The notes under the pieces: model-generated
What the model was told of the DNA's origin: nothing
The model's database searches: none
What the model saw: only the letters and a program-made list of their open reading frames with translations
Shown here: piece after piece, positions 45,233-56,875 of the stretch
Numbering within the stretch: the stretch's first letter is position 1
Layout of the letters: every line of letters starts with the position of its first letter
Made by a program: the position numbers and the translations under genes
NCBI GenBank assembly: GCA_011799875.1
Contig: CM022302.1
Span: 319,404,144-319,468,143, forward strand
Length of the DNA stretch: 64,000 nucleotides
Source: Thinopyrum elongatum
Lineage: Eukaryota > Streptophyta > Magnoliopsida > Poales > Poaceae
Reading direction: 5' to 3'

Positions 45233-46755
45233 TGATACGTCCATTTTGCATCATGCTTTTATATCAATATTTATTGCATTATGGGCTGTTATTACACATT
45301 ATGGCACAATACTTATGCCTTTTCTCTCTTATTTTACAAGGTTTACATGAAGAGGGAGAATGCCGGCAGCTAGAATTCTGGGCTGGAAAAGGAGCAGATA
45401 TTAGAGACCTATTCTGCAAAACTCCAAAAGTCCTAAAACTTCACGGAGAGTCATTTTGGATTTAATAAAAAATATTGGACGAAGAAAGTACTAGAGGGGG
45501 GCCACCTGCCATCCACAAGGGTGGAGGGCGTGCCCTACCCCCCTGGGCGTGCCCCCCGTCCTTGTGGGCCACCTGGCAGGCCCCCGATGCCCATCTTCTG
45601 CTATATGGTGTGTTTTGACCTGGAAAAAATCATAAGGAAGCTTTCGGGACGAAGCGCCGCCGTCTAGAGGCGGAACCTGGGCAGAAGCAATATAGGGCTC
45701 CGGTGGAGCTGTTCTGCCGGGGAAACATCGCTCCGGGAGGGGGAAATCATCGCCATCGTCATCACCATCGATCCTATCATCGAGAGGGGGTCAATCTCCA
45801 TCAACGTCTTCACCAGCACCATCTCCTCTCAAACCCTAGTTCATCTCTTGTACCCGATCTTGGTCTCAAAACCTCAGATTGGTACCTGTGGGTTGCTAGT
45901 AGTGTTGATTATCCTTGTAGTTGATGCTAGCTGGTTTATTCGGTGGAAGATCATTTGTTCAGATCCTTAATGATAATTAATACTCCTCTGATTATGAACA
46001 TGAATCTGCTTTGTGAGTAGTTACGTTTGTTCCTGAGGACATGGGAGAAGTCTTGTTATAAGTAATCATGTGAATTTGGTATTCGCTCGATATTTTGATG
46101 AGATGTATGTTGTCTTTCCTCTAGTGGTGTTATGTGAACATCGACTACATGACACTTCACCATGATTTGGGCCTAGGGGAAGGCATTGGGAAGTAATAAG
46201 TAGATGATGGGTTGCTAGAGTGACAGAAGCTTAAACCCTAGTTTATGCGTTGCTTCATAAGGGGCTGATTTGGATCCATATGTTTCATGCTATGGTTAGA
46301 TTTATCTTAATTCTTCTTTCGTAGTTGCGGATGCTTGCGAGAGGGGTTAATCATAAGTGGGAGGCTTGTCCAAGGAAGGGCAGCACCCAAGCACCGGTCC
46401 ACCCACATATCAAATTATCAAAGTAACGAACGCGAATCATATGAGCATGATGAAAACTAACTTGACAACAATTCCCATGTGTCCTCGGGAGCGCTTTGCT
46501 TTATATAAGAGTTCGTCCAGGCTTGTCCTTTGCTACAAAAATGATTGGGCCACCTTGCTGCACCTTGTTTACTTTTGTTACTTGTTACCCGTTACGAATT
46601 ATCTCATCATACAACTATCTGTCACCGATAATTTCAGTGCTTGCAGAGAATACCTTGCTGAAAACCGCTTGTCATTTCCTTCTTCTCCTCGTTGGGTTTG
46701 ACACTCTTACTTATCGAAAGGACTACGATAGATCCCCTATACTTGTGGGTCATCA
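45233..46755 (+). repeat. RLG-C 5' LTR
   Basis: Starts TGATACGTCCATTTTGC and ends GTGGGTCATCA. Contains a GC-rich block (45519-45570, cctacccccctgggcg) about 80 bp before TATATGG (about 45602), which may serve as the TATA region. Confidence 0.95.
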
Positions 46756-46766
46756 AGACTCTTTTC

Positions 46767-46784
46767 TGGCGCCGTTTCCGGGGA
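46767..46784 (+). other. Primer-binding site of RLG-C (tRNA-Asp type)
   Basis: TGGCGCCGTTTCCGGGGA, 11 bp after the LTR, differs by one base from the tRNA-Asp complement (T in place of G at position 11). Confidence 0.85.
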
Positions 46785-46861
46785 GTGAAGCGCCTTTGGT
46801 AAGTAGAATTTGGTAAGGAAACATTTATATAGTGTGCTAAAATTTACTGTCACTTGTTACT

Positions 46862-47713
46862 ATGGAAAATAATCCTTTGAAGGGCTTGTTCGAGGTATCT
46901 TCACCTCGACCGGAAGAGCAAAGAGTTGCTCCTCAACCTACTGCACCTACTGAAAATATTTATTATGAAATTCCTTCGGGTATGATAGAGAAACTGCTAG
47001 CTCATCCTTACACAGGAGATTGAACATTACATCCTGATATGCATCTAATCTATGTGGATGAAGTTTATGGATTATTTAAGCTTGCAGGTTTGCCCGAGGA
47101 TGATGTCAAAAAGAAGGTCTTCCCTTTATCTTTGAAGGAGAAGGCATTGGCATGGTATAGGCTATGTGATGATATTGGATCATGGAACTACAACCGATTG
47201 AAATTGGAATTTCATCAGAAGTTTTATCATATGCATCTTGTTCATCGTGATCGGAATTATATATATAATTTTTGGCCTCGTGAAGGAGAAAGCATCGCTC
47301 AAGCTTGGGGGAGGCTTAAGTTAATGTTATATTAATGCCCTAATCGTGAGCTCCCAAGAGAAATTATTATTCAAAAAATTTATGCTCGGCTTTCTCATAA
47401 TGATCGATCCATGCTCGATACTTCTTGTACTGGTTCTTTTATGAAGAAGACTATTGAATTCAAATGGGATTTATTGGAAAGAATTAAATGCAACTCTGAA
47501 GATTGGGAACTCAACAAAGGTAATGAGTCAGGTATAAACCTTAAGTTTGATTGTGTTAAATCTTTTATGGATACCGATGCTTTTCGTGATTTTAGCACTA
47601 AATATGGACTTGACTCTGAGATAGTAGCTTCTTTCTGTGAATCTTTTGCTACTCATGTTGATCTCCCTAAGGAGAAGTGTTTAAATATCATCCTCCCATT
47701 GAAGTTAAAGTAG
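46862..47713 (+). pseudogene. RLG-C gag with two stops
   Basis: ATG 46862 (MENNPLKGLFEV). Stops at about 47021 (TGD*TLH) and 47333 (MLY*CPN). Capsid-like core: LPEDDVKKKVFPLSLKEKAL, AWYRLCDDIGSWNYNRLKLE, GESIAQAWGRLKLM. A helical C-terminal part follows, and the frame closes at 47711-47713. The protease frame opens in another phase at about 47677, so a frameshift separates them. Confidence 0.85.
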
Positions 47714-48585
47714 TAGAACCTATTAAAGTTGAAGAAGAAACTATTACTTATAATATTGATCCTATTGTTCCTACTGCTTATATTGAGAAACCACCTTTTC
47801 CTGTTAGAATAAAGGATCATGCTAAAGCTTCAACTATAATTTGTAAGAGTTATACTAGAACACCTACACCCCCTGAGCAAATTAAAGTTGAACCATGTAT
47901 TGCTATGGTTAAAGATCTCTTGGTTGATAATATTGATGGGCATGTTATTTATTTCTATGATGAGGCTGCTAGAATTGCTAAACCCGATAGTAAAGAAAAA
48001 CATAGACCCGTTGTTGGCATGCCTGTTGTTTCAGTTAAAATAGGAGATCATTGTTATCATGGCTTATGTGATATGGGTGCTAGTGTGAGTGCAATTCCTT
48101 TTTCCTTATATAAAGAAATTATGAATGATATTGCACCTGCTGAGATAGAAGATATTGATGTTACTATTAAGCTTGCCAATAGAGATACTATTTCACCAAT
48201 TGGGATTGTTAGAGATGTTGAAGTCTTGTGTGGGAAGATAAAATATCCTGCTGATTTTCTTGTTCTTGCTTCCCCACAAGATGACTTTTGTCCCATTATA
48301 TTTGGTAGACCCTTCTTGAATACTGTTAATGCTAATATAGATTGCGAGAAAGATATTGTTACTGTCAGTTTAGGGGATATGTCTCATGATTTTAATTTCT
48401 CTAAATTTTGTAGACAACCCCATGATAAAGAATTGCCTAGTAAGGATGAAATTATTGGTCTTGCTTCTATTGCCGTGCCTCCTACTGATCCCTTAGAACA
48501 ATATTTGCTAGACCATGAGAATGATATGTTTATGAATGAAAGAAGGGAAATAGATGAAATATTTTTAATCAAGGGCCTATTTTGA
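47677..48585 (+). CDS. RLG-C aspartic protease segment
   Basis: The open frame carries GLCDMGASVSAIPFSLYKEI (active-site region at 48070; D-M-G-A-S where D-[ST]-G is usual) and IIFGRPFLNTVNANIDCEKD (about 48297). It ends at TGA 48583-48585, where the next segment continues in another frame (KHNLPVEILGDPPPP). Athila-lineage proteases commonly show this shape. Part of a broken polyprotein. Confidence 0.8.
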   Translation: MFKYHPPIEVKVVEPIKVEEETITYNIDPIVPTAYIEKPPFPVRIKDHAKASTIICKSYTRTPTPPEQIKVEPCIAMVKDLLVDNIDGHVIYFYDEAARIAKPDSKEKHRPVVGMPVVSVKIGDHCYHGLCDMGASVSAIPFSLYKEIMNDIAPAEIEDIDVTIKLANRDTISPIGIVRDVEVLCGKIKYPADFLVLASPQDDFCPIIFGRPFLNTVNANIDCEKDIVTVSLGDMSHDFNFSKFCRQPHDKELPSKDEIIGLASIAVPPTDPLEQYLLDHENDMFMNERREIDEIFLIKGLF

Positions 48586-51500
48586 AACACAATTTGCCTG
48601 TTGAAATCCTTGGGGATCCTCCTCCACCTAAGGGTGATCCCATGTTTGAGCTTAAACAATTACCGGATACTTTGAAATATGCTTATCTCGATGAAAGGAA
48701 GATATATCCTATTATTATTAGTGCTAACCTTTCAGAGCATGAAGAAAAGAGATTATTGAAAACTCTAAAGAAGCACCGTGCTGCTATTGGATATACTCTT
48801 GATGATCTTAAGGGCATTAGCCCACTCTATGCCAGCACAAAATTAAATTGGAGAAAGATGCTAAACCAGTTGTTGATCACCAACGACGGTTAAATCCTAA
48901 GATGAAAGAAGTGGTAAGAAATGAAATACTAAAGATTCTGGAAGCAGGTATAATTTATCCTATTGCTGATAGTCAGTGGGTAAGTCTTGTTCATTGTGTC
49001 CCTAAGAAGGGAAGTATTACTGTTGTTCCTAATGATAAGAATGAATTGATCCCACAAAGAATTGTTACAGTTTATAGAATGGTAATTGATTTTCGCAAAT
49101 TAAACAAAGCTACTAGAAAAGATCATTACCCTCTACCTTTTATTGATCAAATGCTAGAAAGATTATCCAAACATACACATTTTTGCTTTCTGGATGGTTA
49201 TTCTAGTTTTTCTCAAATACCTGTGTCAAAAGATGATCAGGAAAAGACCACTTTTACTTTCCCTTTCGGTACCTTTGCTTATAGACGTATGCCTTTTGGT
49301 TTATGCAATGCACCTGCTACCTTTCAAAGATGTATGACTGCTATATTCTCTGATTTTTGTGAAAAGATTGTTGAGGTTTTCATGGATGATTTCTCCGTTT
49401 ACGGAACTTCTTTTGATGATTGCTTAAGCAACCTTGATAAAGTTTTGCAGAGATGTGAAGAAACTAATCTTGTCTTGAATTGGGAGAAGTGCCACTTTAT
49501 GGTTAATGAAGGTATTGTCTTGGGGCATAAAATTTTTGAAAGAGGTATTGAAGTTGATAAAGCTAAAGTAGATGCTATTGAAAAGATGCCATGTCCTAAA
49601 GATATCAAAGGTATAAGAAGTTTCCTTGGTCATGCTGGTTTCTATAGGAGGTTTATTAAAGACTTCTCTAAAATTTCTAGGCCTCTCACAAATCTCTTGC
49701 AAAAAGATGTTCCTTTTGTTTTTTATGATGATTGTGTAGAAGCATTTGAAATACTTAAAAAAGCCTTGATTTCCGCACCTATTGTTCAGCCACCTAATTG
49801 GAATTTACCCTTTGAAATTATGTGTGATGCTAGTGATTATGCTATTGGGGCTGTTCTAGGGCAAAGAGTTGATAAGAAATTGAATGTTATTCATTATGCT
49901 AGTAAAACTCTAGACAGTGCCCAGAGAAATTATGCTACTACCGAAAAGGAATTTCTAGCAGTTGTCTTTGCTTGTGATAAGTTCAGATCCTATACTGTTG
50001 ATTCCAAAGTAACTGTTCACACTGATCATGCTGCTATTAAATATCTTATGGAAAAGAAAGATGCTAAACCTAGACTTATTAGATGGGTTCTCTTGCTACA
50101 AGAATTTGATTTGCATATTATTGATAGAAAGGGAGCTGAGAACCCCATTGCAGACAACTTGTCTAGGTTAGAAAATGTTCTTGATGACCCACTGCCTATT
50201 GACGATAGCTTTCCTGATGAGCAATTAGCTGTCATAAACGCTTCTTGTAATACTCCATGGTATGCTGATTATGCTAATTACATTGTTGCTAAATTTATAC
50301 CACCTAGTTTCACATACCAGCAAAAGAAAAAGTTTTTCTATGATTTAAGACATTACTTTTGGGATGACCCACACCTTTATAAAGAAGGAGTAGATGGTGT
50401 TATTAGACGTTGTGTACCTGAGCATGAACAGGAACAGATCCTACGCAAGTGCCACTCCGAGTCTTATGGAGGACACCACGCTGGAGATAGAATTGCACAT
50501 AAGGTATTGCAATCTGGTTTTTATTGGCCTACTCTCTTCAAGGATGCTCGTAAGTTTGTCTTTTCTTGTGATGAATGCCAGAGAATTGGTAATATTAGTA
50601 GACGTCAGGAAATGCCTATGAATTATTCACTTGTTATTGAACCATCTGATGTTTGGGGCTTTGATTATATGGGACCTTTTCCTTCCTCTAATGGGTATAT
50701 ACATATTTTAGTTGCTGTTGATTATGTTACTAAGTGGGTAGAAGCTATTCCAACTAGTAGTGCTAATCATAACACCTCTATTAAGATGCTTAAAAAAGTC
50801 ATTTTTCTGAGGTTTGGAGTCCCTAGATATTTGATGACTGATGGTGATTCACACTTTATTCATGGTGCTTTCCATAAAATGCTTGCTAAGTATGATGTTA
50901 ACCATAGAATTGCATCTCCGTATCATCCTTTGTCTAGTGGTCAAGTAGAATTGAGCAATAGAGAGATTAAGTTGATTTTGCAAAAGACTGTTAATAGATC
51001 TAGAAAAAATTGGTCTAAGAAACTTGATGATGCATTATGGGCTTATAGAATTGCTTATAAAAACCCTATGGGTATGTCTCCATATAAAATGGTTTATGGA
51101 AAGGCTTGTCACTTACCTCTTGAACTAGAACATAAAGCTTATTGGCAATTAAAGAGCTCAACTATGATTTCAAACTGGCCGGTGAGAAGAGGTTATTTGA
51201 CATAATCTCGCTTGACGAATGGAGAACCCAAGCCTATGAGAATGCCAAGTTGTTTAAAGAAAAAGTTAAAAGATGGCATGACAAAAGGATACAAAAGCGT
51301 GAGTTTAATATAGATGATGATGTTTTGCTATACAACTCTCGTTTAAGATTTTTTGCAGGAAAGCTTCTCTCTAAATGGGAAGGTCCTTACATTATCGAGG
51401 AGGTCTATCGTTCCGGTGTCATAAAAATCAACAACGCCGAAGGCACAAATCCGAAGGTGGTAAACGGTCAAAGAATCAAACATTATATCTTAGGTACTCC

Positions 51501-51594
51501 CATAAATGTTGAGACCAATATAATTGACACCGTAACACCGGAGGAGTACATAAGGGACACTTTCCAGAACATTTCAGACTACGAAAAGGAATAG
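48582..51594 (+). pseudogene. RLG-C reverse transcriptase, RNase H and integrase, frameshifted
   Basis: Three frames must be joined (changes near 48585, 48880 and 51160). [59 protein letters not shown], and the box [10 protein letters not shown] (about 49378). RNase [34 protein letters not shown]. Integrase: [19 protein letters not shown] with CDECQRIG as the zinc finger, then catalytic acids in [20 protein letters not shown] and [14 protein letters not shown]. It ends in a C-terminal part FAGKLLSKWEGPYIIEEVYR. All catalytic residues are present, so only frameshifts appear to disable it. Family order and motifs are those of Athila. Confidence 0.9.
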
Positions 51595-51599
51595 GTATG

Positions 51600-51922
51600 T
51601 GGTACGGTAAGTAAATCAACTCCAAAACATTTCCAATGATAATTTTTCTCTATTTTGGAATATTAAAAAAATTGGGAAAATTAAAAGTAGTCCAAAACAG
51701 ACACAAGGCAGCCACAAGGGTGGAGGGCGCGCCCTACCCCCCTGGGCGCGCCCCCCGACCTTGTGGCCACCTCGTGTGCCCTCCGGACTCCGTTTTCTTG
51801 CACAATACTTCTTTTGGTCGGTAAAAATTCATTATATAATCTCCCGAAGGTTTTGACCACCGTACCATGGCAAAATCCCCTGTTTTCATTTTGAGCTATT
51901 TTTGTAGCAGTTTTGGAGTAAG
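51600..51922 (+). promoter_or_regulatory. Internal LTR-like segment before the post-pol ORF
   Basis: 'gccacaagggtggagggcgcgcc' with 'ctacccccctgggcgcgcccccc' (51712-51760) nearly repeats the LTR block at 45517-45565 and is preceded in both by 'attaaaaaaattgg'-like sequence. ATTATATAATC (about 51832) could be a TATA element about 90 bp before ATG 51923. The layout suggests an internal promoter. Confidence 0.45.
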
Positions 51923-52339
51923 ATGTCGTCCCAGGATTCAGAGGGAGAGAGCTATGTAGCTGATTACATTGCAGACCCCAAGGTTTATGGGGATGTGGAG
52001 CATTATGGTTGGACCACGGAGGAAGAAGAGGACTATGACCGGAAAGGAAAAGAAGAGACAAGTTCTGATGAAGAGGAAGTCCCACTACCCCAACCTGGGG
52101 ACATGCACGTGGAGTTCAAAAAGTCAAGTCTTCCTAATAGAGCAAAGATACCTAAGATCGAGTTTATCCCTTTTCGTCTCTTGCAGGATAACAAACAGGA
52201 ACTATGTAAAAAGATATTAAGGCTTGAGCAGGAGATCGATGACTTAAGGGAGGAAAATGCTATCCTCAAGCGCAAGCTGAGAAGGAAGCCTACTTCATCA
52301 ACAACTCCATCATCCCCACCTCCGAAGAAAGAGATCTAA
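51923..52339 (+). CDS. RLG-C post-pol ORF, acidic protein with leucine-zipper-like coiled coil
   Basis: Intact 138-codon frame. It has an acidic N-terminal half (TTEEEEDYDRKGKEETSSDEEE), a short IPKIEFIPFRLLQ segment, then ILRLEQEIDDLREENAILKR with regular heptad leucines/isoleucines, and a basic Pro/Ser tail (RRKPTSSTTPSSPPPKK). It sits where some Athila elements carry an env-like ORF, but shows no signal peptide or membrane helix, so an env role is not supported. Family unknown. It is the only undamaged ORF of this size in RLG-C. Confidence 0.5.
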   Translation: MSSQDSEGESYVADYIADPKVYGDVEHYGWTTEEEEDYDRKGKEETSSDEEEVPLPQPGDMHVEFKKSSLPNRAKIPKIEFIPFRLLQDNKQELCKKILRLEQEIDDLREENAILKRKLRRKPTSSTTPSSPPPKKEI

Positions 52340-53876
52340 ATACATGGGTATGGGCACTCCCCTTGGCAACTGCCAAGCTTGGGGGAGGTGCCCCGGTATC
52401 GTATCACCATCACACCTTTACCTTTATCATTTTTCTTAGTTCGGTTCTTTTGGTTATATCTTGATCTAGTAGAATAAAGTTTTAGTATGATCTAACTTTG
52501 AGTTTTGTTTTGATCTCTATCTATGTAGTCGAGTCAGTGAGTTATATAATAAAGAGTAGTTTTGAGTTGAGGGCTTTGTTTTCTTGCTATGATCTTGAGG
52601 GAATAAAATAATAAAAAGAAATAAAAAGATCATATATTGATCTTATGGAGAGTAATGACTTCACATATAAAGAGTATGATGAATAAAATTTGTTGGGAGT
52701 TGACAAACATAGTTTTGGTCATTGTTGCAATTAATAGGAAGTAATAAAGAAAGAGAGGCTTTACATATAAATATACTATCTTGGACATCTTTTGTAATTG
52801 TGAGCACTCATTAAAATATGACATGCTAAAGAGTTGATGTTGGACAAGGAAGACAACATAATGGGTTATGTTTTCTTATATCCGAATAGAAGTTATATTG
52901 TCATGGATCCTCCAACATGTTGAGCTTGCCTTTCCCTCTCATGCTAGCCAAATTCTTTGCACCAAGTAGAAATACTACTTGTGCTTCCAAACATCCCTAA
53001 ACCCAGTTTTGCCATGAGAGTCCACCATACCTACCTTTGGATTAAGTAAGATCCTTCAAGTAAGTTGTCATCGGTGCAAGCAAGAAAAATTGCTCTCTAA
53101 ATATGTATGATCTATTAGTGTGAAGAAAATAAGCTTTATACAAACTTGTGATATGGAAGAAATAAAAGCAACAGACTGCATAATAAAGGTCCTTATCACA
53201 AGCGGCAATATAAAGTGACGTTCTTTTGCACTAAGATTTTGTGCATCCAACCATAAAAGTGCATGACAACCTCTGCTTCCCTCTGCGAAGGGCCTATCTT
53301 TTACTTTTATCTTCTACCCTTATACAAGAGTCATGGTGATCTTCACCTTTCCTTTTTAAACTTTTTCCTTTTGGCAAGCACTATGTGTTGGAGAAAGATC
53401 CAGATATATATATCCACTCGGATGTAGGTTATCATAAAGAATTATTGTTGACATTACCCTTGAGGTAAAAGGTTGGGAGGCGAAACTATAAGCCCCTATC
53501 TTTCTCTGTGTCCGATGGAAACTTTGAACCCATAAGTATCAGGTGAGTGTTAGCAATTGTGAAAGACTAAATGATAGTTGAGTATGTGGACTTGCTAAAA
53601 AGCTCTTGAATTGACTCTTTCCGATGTTATGATAAATTGCAATTGCTTCAATGACTGAGATCATAGTTTGTTAGTTTTCAATGAAGTTTTTGATTCATAC
53701 TTTACCTTGTAAATGAATTGTTACTTTGGCATAAGAAGTTATAAGACAATATATGTGATGTTCTAGAGATGATCATGATGCCCTCATGTCCGTATTTTAT
53801 TTTATCGACACCTCTATCTCTAAACATGTGGACATATTTTTCGATATCGGCTTTCGCTTGAGGACAGGCGAGGTCT
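52340..53876. other. RLG-C 3' non-coding region
   Basis: About 1.5 kb of AT-rich sequence without a supportable gene. A polypurine-tract-like AAGCTTGGGGGAGG occurs at 52375-52388, directly after the post-pol ORF. Confidence 0.5.
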
Positions 53877-53890
53877 AAGCTTGGGGGAGT
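53877..53890 (+). other. Polypurine tract of RLG-C
   Basis: AAGCTTGGGGGAGT directly precedes the 3' LTR at 53891, the standard site for plus-strand priming. Confidence 0.8.
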
Positions 53891-55414
53891 TGATACGTCC
53901 ATTTTGCATCATGCTTTTATATCAATATTTATTGCATTACGGGCTATTATTACACATTATGGCACAATACTTATGCCTTTTCTCTCTTATTTTACAAGGT
54001 TTACCTGAAGAGGAAGAATGCCGGCAGCTGGAATTCTGGGCTGGAAAAGGAGCAAATATAAGAGACCTATTCTGCACAACTCCAAAAGTCCTGAAACTTC
54101 ACGGAGAGTCATTTTGGATTTAATAAAAAATATTGGGCGAAGAAAGTACCAGAGGGGGGCCACCTGCCATCCACAAGGGTGGAGGGTATGCCCTACCCCC
54201 CTGGGCGCGCCCCCATCCTTGTGGGCCACCTGGCAGGCCCCCGACGCCCATCTTCTGCTATATGGTGTGTTTTGACTTGGAAAAAATCATAAGGAAGCTT
54301 TCGGGACGAAGCGCCGCCGTCTCGAGGCGGAACCTGGGCAGAAGCAATCTAGGGCTCCGGCGGAGCTGTTCTGTCGGGGAAACAACCCTCCGGGAGGGGG
54401 AAATCATCACCATCGTCATCACCATCGATCCTCTCATTGAGAGGGGGGTCAATCTCCATCAACATCTTCACCAGCACCATCTCCTCTCAAACCCTAGTTC
54501 ATCTCTTGTACCCGATCTTTGTCTCAAAACCTCAGATTGGTACCTGTGGGTTGCTAGTAGTGTTGATTACTCCTTGTAGTTGATGCTAGTTGGTTTATTC
54601 AGTGGAAGATCATTTGTTCAGAGCCTTAATGATAATTAATACTCCTCTAATTACGAACGTGAATATGCTTTATGAGTAGTTATGTTTGTTCCTGAGGACA
54701 TGGGAGAAGTCTTGTTATAAGTAATCATGTGAATTTGGTATTCCTTCGATATTTTGATGAGATGTATGTTGTCTTTCCTCTAGTGGTGTTATGTGAACAT
54801 CGACTACATGACACTTCACCATGATTTGGGCCTAGGGGAAGGCATTGGGAAGTAATAAGTAGATGATGGGTTGCTAGAGTGACAGAAGCTTAAACCCTAG
54901 TTTATGCATTGCTTCGTAAGGGGCTGATTTGGATCCATATGTTTCATGCTATGGTTAGATTTATCTTAATTCTTCTTTCGTAGTTGCGGATGCTTGCAAG
55001 AGGGGTTAATCATAAGTGGGAGGCTTGTCCAAGGAAGGGCAGCACCCAAGCACCGGTCCACCCACATATCAAATTATCAAAGTAACGAACGTGAATCATA
55101 TGAGCATGATGAAAACTAACTTGACAACAATTCCCATGTGTCCTCGGGAGCGCTTTGCTTTATATAAGAGTTTGTCCAGGCTTGTCCTTTGCTACAAAAA
55201 GGATTGGGCCACCTTGCTACACCTTGTTTACTTTTTTTACTTGTTACCCATTATGAATTATCTCATCATACAACTATCTGTCACCGATAATTTCAGTGCT
55301 TGCAGAGAATACATTGCTGAAAACCGCTTGTCATTTTCTTCTGCTCCTCGTTGGGTTCGACACTCTTACTTATCAAAAGGACTACGATAGATCCCCTATA
55401 CTTGTGGGTCATCA
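53891..55414 (+). repeat. RLG-C 3' LTR
   Basis: Same structure as 45233-46755. Preceded by the purine tract and followed by GTAAG. Confidence 0.95.
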
Positions 55415-55426
55415 GTAAGCTACTTA

Positions 55427-56875
55427 CTCGTCGGGGTCGATGTACGCCCTCTTCTTCTCCTTCCTGGTCGGGGCCGGGGAACTCCCGCTTTTCCTTGGCG
55501 CGGCCTTGGTCGGGCTGGGGAATTGGCGGGGTGCTCTTCGGCCGGCCTCGGGGCAGCACTGCCACCAGGCAAGGCGGAGGAGTCGCCCTGTGGGGCCACG
55601 GCCTGCGGAACCGTGTCCACTCCGGCGGCGAGAAGGGCGCCCCTCGGAGGAGGTGCTGCCCCGCTCTTCTTCGGAGTCGCCTGGCCAGACCTTCGCAGGG
55701 CCCAAGGAGTGGCCCCCGACCTCGTGAGGACCCTAGTGGAGCGCGGCGATTCCATGGCCGGGGGCTCATCGGCGTCGCTGTCATCAGCAAAGCCACGGAG
55801 GAGCTCGCTTCGTGATGGGGGAGAGACCTCCGCCATGTCATCCTCAGTCGCCTCGGAGTCCTCCTTGCCCTCTTTGCCGACACTGTCGCTGGAGGACACC
55901 GGCACTGGGGAGTTGGGGTGCTCGGGCGATGCGAGCCCCAGCTCATTGAAGACAGGCATGGCTGCGACCAGCGCCTCCCTGTCGGCACGGCGGTATAGCG
56001 GAGCGTAGGCCTCCGGGAGGTCGCCTGGCTCACCCCCGAGCAGGGTGTTCATAGCCTTGTCCAGCTCCTCGCCCATCAGGCTTCCCGGGCACAGCTTGAT
56101 GTCGTCCTCCGTGCCCTAAAAGCTCCCACATGGGGCGCGTGTGCGACTAGAGCGGAGCCAAGCACTGCCTCAGGAGCTCCTTCACGAGCATGCCCCCCGT
56201 CAGTGCCGTGGCATCCACGTCTGAGGTCATCTTCCTCAGGACGGGCGCCACCCGGGGGTCGGAGAACTTCTCGTGGCTCCACCTCTCGAGCCGTATGGGC
56301 AGCGCGGTCGGCAGCTCCAACCGCTCGTTGAGGCCCTAGGTGTCCACGAAGACCCAGCGGCGCTGGAAGTTTTCCACCTTCTTCCCGGCCCTCATGAGCA
56401 CGTTGTTCTTGTGAACCGCGACGAAGGACACGCAGCCGGAGCGCTGGGTCGGGTCGTGCAGCCGCAAAGAGAAGAAGTGCCGGAGGAGAGGCACGGAGGG
56501 CCTCACGCCCACAAAGGCCTCGCAGTAGAAGGCGAAGATGGACAGGAGGATGATGGAGAGGGGCTAAAAATGCAGGGCCTGAACCTTGTAGTGGCCGAGG
56601 ACGGCGGCGAAGAACTCGGAAAGAGGGGGCACGAGCCCCGCGAAAATGCTATGGAGGAAGAAGGGGTAAACTGTCCACGCCAGAGTCCGCTGCTCGGCGG
56701 AGCCGGCCAGGACCATGGTCTCCTTCCACTCGTTCTCGTTGCTCGCCGTGAAAGGGAGCACGGCTGTGAGGTGCCCCTCCTTGGTGATGGAGGACGCGTT
56801 GAGTGCCGGCGCAGGAGAAGGAGGAGAGCTTGCGGCTCGTGCCGCAGGCTTCGACTTCTTGGGGGCCATCTGCAT
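55427..56875 (-). pseudogene. RLG-B antisense gene, 5' exon (PF04195-like), broken
   Basis: Starts ATG 56875 (MQMAPKKSKPAARAASSPP) and continues KEGHLTAVLPFTASNENEW, LVPPLSEFFAAVLGHYKVQALHF, a stop at about 56564, LSIILLSIFAFYCEAFVGVR, FVAVHKNNVLMRAGKKVENF, a stop near 56338, LNERLELPTALP, a frameshift near 56115, and then GEELDKAMNTLLGGEPGDLP and an acidic/Ser-rich region, ending at a GTAAGT donor-like site (about 55426). This is the conserved part of the 'putative gypsy type transposon' family found antisense in Tat-like elements. Two stops and a frameshift make it a pseudogene. Confidence 0.7.

Larger units (their letters stand above)
45233..55414 (+). mobile_element. RLG-C, complete Athila-type gypsy retrotransposon
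   Basis: LTRs at 45233-46755 and 53891-55414 (1523 and 1524 bp), TG..CA ends, exact 5-bp duplication GTAAG (45228-45232 and 55415-55419), tRNA-Asp-like primer site, gag, protease, RT, RNase H, integrase, a post-pol ORF and a polypurine tract. Total 10,182 bp. It sits in the intron of the RLG-B antisense gene. It is the youngest insertion: LTR differences are few in most parts (about 15 in the first 340 bp by eye). The coding region has two stops and several frameshifts, so it is structurally complete but defective. Confidence 0.95.

Noticed and set aside
51923..52339. Post-pol ORF as an env gene
   Set aside because: No signal peptide, transmembrane helix or surface-protein features. It is an acidic coiled-coil protein.
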